Source: Dehalococcoidales bacterium (lineage in GTDB: Bacteria > Chloroflexota > Dehalococcoidia > Dehalococcoidales > Fen-1064). From it: 41,835 bases of DNA. Position 1 is the first letter of the stretch. Every line of letters starts with the position of its first letter. Location: positions 1-41,835 of the forward strand of contig JADHXC010000014.1 in the NCBI GenBank assembly GCA_016783135.1, written 5' to 3'. This document shows, in pieces, positions 39,942 to 41,835 of the stretch. Position numbers and translations under genes: made by a program. Under the pieces are notes generated by a model. The model was not told the DNA's origin. It searched no databases and saw only the letters and a list, made by a program, of their open reading frames with translations.

Positions 39942-41835
39942 ATGGTAGATGTGGGACGCGTCGCCCTGATATTGGCACTTCTGGCAGCAGTCTTCTCGAT
40001 AGTGATATCGGTAGTCAGCGCCCGGACAGGTTCTCGTCGTTTTGTCGGGCTAGCCCGGAATTCGGTTATCAGTATTGCCGCTCTGTACACTCTGGCGCTG
40101 GCGATTGTCATCTTCGCATTTATCACCAGGGATTTCAACTTTGCGATTGTGGCTGAACATGCCAGCCGGAGTCTGTCTGCCATCTATGCAGTCAGTGCCC
40201 TTTATGCCGACAAAGCTGGCTCGATACTCCTCTGGGGATGGCTAATCTCAGTTTTCTCCGCCATTCTGGCCCTCCGAAAAGAGGAGTACGGCAAGGGGGG
40301 GCTGCCGTATGCGCTGGCCATTCTGGCAACCATACAGTCGTTCTTCCTGGCCATGGTTACACTGATAGCCAACGTATTTGAGAGGAACCCCGCTCCCGCC
40401 GCCGACGGATTTGGCCTGAATCCGCTACTCCAGAACGTTGCCATGCTGGTGCACCCTCCGGTCCTCTATATTTCTTTCGCCGCCATCTCCGTTGTGTTCG
40501 CCATAGTGATAGCGGCACTCATCAATCGCACCCCCGGTGCTCAGTGGATAGGATGGGCCAGGCGCTGGACGCTCTTTGGCTGGTGTGCACTGGGCCTGGG
40601 TAACGTGATAGGGATGTGGTGGTCATACAACGAGCTGGGCTGGGGTGGGTACTGGGCATGGGACCCGGTGGAGAACGCCGGCCTGATGCCCTGGCTCCTG
40701 ATGACGGCCCTGGTACACTCACTCTCAGTGCAGAGACAGAAACGCTACATGCAGATGTGGAGTCTGGTCCTGACAATATTCACCTTTGCATTCACGTTAC
40801 TCATCCCCTTCATTACTCACGGTGGAATTGAATCCCCCCTGCACGGTTTCATTGGTTCGAATTTCCCGCCGTATATCATGGGCGCTATCCTGGTGGCGCT
40901 GGTGGCCTCCTTGGGACTGCTGTATTCACGGCGCAAGGGCCTGCCGCAAGAGGCGGGGCCAGCTTCCATTATCTCCCGTGAAGGGGCTTTCCTTACCACC
41001 AGTATTATCCTGGTGCTGCTGACACTGGTTGTCCTGATTGGAACGGTGGCTCCCCGGGTGGCTGAGCTATTCGGGGGACTCAAGATAGCCATTGACCGCA
41101 GCTTCTTCGACCGTGTGGCCGGGCCGATTATGCTGGTGCTGGTGTTCCTGATGGGAGTCTGTCCATTGCTCGGCTGGGGCAGGACGTCCTGGCAATCGGC
41201 CCGGAGGAACTTCCTGTATAGTCTCCTGGCAATGCTGGTCATTATCGCAGGCATAGCCATTGCCGGCATCGGCAGATGGTATATCGTCATAGTGGCAGTT
41301 TGTGGCTTACCGGTATTCACCATTCTGCTGGAATGGTACCGGGGGACCAGGGCCCGACACAGCACGCGAAGAGAGAGCTATATCCGGGCGTTCTTCTCCC
41401 TGATAAAGGGGAACCGCCCCCGATATGGCGGGTTTCTGGTACACATCGGCATCGTTCTGATTGCCCTGGGTGTTATTGCTTCCTCCTTCTACGGGGTGGA
41501 GAAGACGGTGACTCTTGATATCGGGCAAGCGATGGAGGTCGGTGAATACACTCTGACCTACGATGAACTTATATTAAAGGAAGATGTGGCCAAAGTGAGT
41601 GCCATTGCGGTCATGTCCGTACACAAGCACGGCCGACCAGTACGCATGATGTACCCGCAGAACGACTTCTGGTTCAGCCATATGAATACCTTTGCCGAAG
41701 CAGTCGTTCGTACCACGCCGGCGGAGGACCTGTTTGTTTCCCTGGTCTGGACGGGTTTTACTCAAGAAAACAAATCCGTTACTATCAGGGCTATGGTCAA
41801 CCCTCTGGTGGTCTGGATATGGCTCGGTGGTGGTC
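39942..41835 (+). CDS. ccmF: Cytochrome c heme lyase CcmF, partial
   Basis: Open from ATG 39942 to the window edge (631 codons), so the C-terminus is missing. I translated it by hand. It is a multi-TM membrane protein that begins MVDVGRVALILALLAAVFS. The tryptophan-rich WWD heme-handling motif is intact: WGGYWAWDPVENAGLMPWLL. Conserved His-containing blocks are present (MLVHPPVLYISF before the motif, HGGIESPLHGF after it, FLVHIGIVLIALGV near 495-510). The periplasmic soluble segment starts after YGVEKTVTLDIG. Translation follows ccmE by 8 nt. Further ccm genes (ccmG, ccmH, ccmABC) may lie to the right. Confidence 0.95.
   Translation, partial: MVDVGRVALILALLAAVFSIVISVVSARTGSRRFVGLARNSVISIAALYTLALAIVIFAFITRDFNFAIVAEHASRSLSAIYAVSALYADKAGSILLWGWLISVFSAILALRKEEYGKGGLPYALAILATIQSFFLAMVTLIANVFERNPAPAADGFGLNPLLQNVAMLVHPPVLYISFAAISVVFAIVIAALINRTPGAQWIGWARRWTLFGWCALGLGNVIGMWWSYNELGWGGYWAWDPVENAGLMPWLLMTALVHSLSVQRQKRYMQMWSLVLTIFTFAFTLLIPFITHGGIESPLHGFIGSNFPPYIMGAILVALVASLGLLYSRRKGLPQEAGPASIISREGAFLTTSIILVLLTLVVLIGTVAPRVAELFGGLKIAIDRSFFDRVAGPIMLVLVFLMGVCPLLGWGRTSWQSARRNFLYSLLAMLVIIAGIAIAGIGRWYIVIVAVCGLPVFTILLEWYRGTRARHSTRRESYIRAFFSLIKGNRPRYGGFLVHIGIVLIALGVIASSFYGVEKTVTLDIGQAMEVGEYTLTYDELILKEDVAKVSAIAVMSVHKHGRPVRMMYPQNDFWFSHMNTFAEAVVRTTPAEDLFVSLVWTGFTQENKSVTIRAMVNPLVVWIWLGGG

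Overview
The window is a 41.8 kb piece of bacterial chromosome with no rRNA, tRNA, CRISPR array, prophage or intact insertion sequence. Gene content suggests an anaerobic or facultative, lipoprotein-rich bacterium that makes c-type cytochromes: CaiB/BaiF CoA-transferases and paired acyl-CoA dehydrogenases, a DmsA-like molybdoenzyme, a multiheme cytochrome, a Cys-type CcmE, GatCA and a CsoR-family regulator. I infer Chloroflexota, most likely Dehalococcoidia; no marker gene in the window proves this. Promoters look like ordinary sigma-70 sites, and GTG and TTG starts are common.

Left part (1-13258): a peptide/nickel-type ABC transporter (oppB, oppC and a lipoprotein binding protein cut by the left edge) is read leftwards behind a consensus promoter and a structured 350-nt leader. 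Next come a three-unit 49-bp palindromic repeat, a double-receiver response regulator and a large hybrid histidine kinase. Rightwards follow an alkaline-phosphatase-superfamily 'sulfatase' with Thr at the nucleophile position, two CaiB-type CoA-transferases (only one keeps the catalytic Asp) and a small duplicated Cys-motif protein.

Middle (13285-24727, all leftward): two acyl-CoA dehydrogenases, a small transglutaminase-like protein and a MoxR-DUF58-DUF4129 set. Beyond a terminator lies a two-gene operon of a cytoplasmic DmsA-like molybdoenzyme and an iron-sulfur flavoprotein, in which a GltD-like flavoprotein is inserted inside a DmsB-like ferredoxin. Three tandem palindromes sit between the divergent promoters upstream.

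Housekeeping stretch (24985-34015): two unrecognised proteins, a compact ThyA-type thymidylate synthase, a leftward UPF0280-mnmA-MOSC-nadA run, DinB and NfeD-like proteins, then gatC, a short pyrophosphatase-like gene and gatA. A repeat-rich intergenic region of about 840 bp follows.

Right part (34855-41835): a CsoR-family repressor with Tyr in place of the copper-ligand His, which leaves two Cys as in persulfide sensors. It faces a leftward gene set: exported tandem-rhodanese lipoprotein, 11-heme cytochrome lipoprotein interrupted by one in-frame TGA, Tat-exported four-cluster ferredoxin and a cytochrome b membrane subunit. No molybdenum catalytic subunit accompanies them. Divergently, ccmE and ccmF (cut by the right edge) supply cytochrome c maturation. 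Together this looks like an unusual exported sulfur/electron-transfer module and is the best candidate here for an undescribed system.
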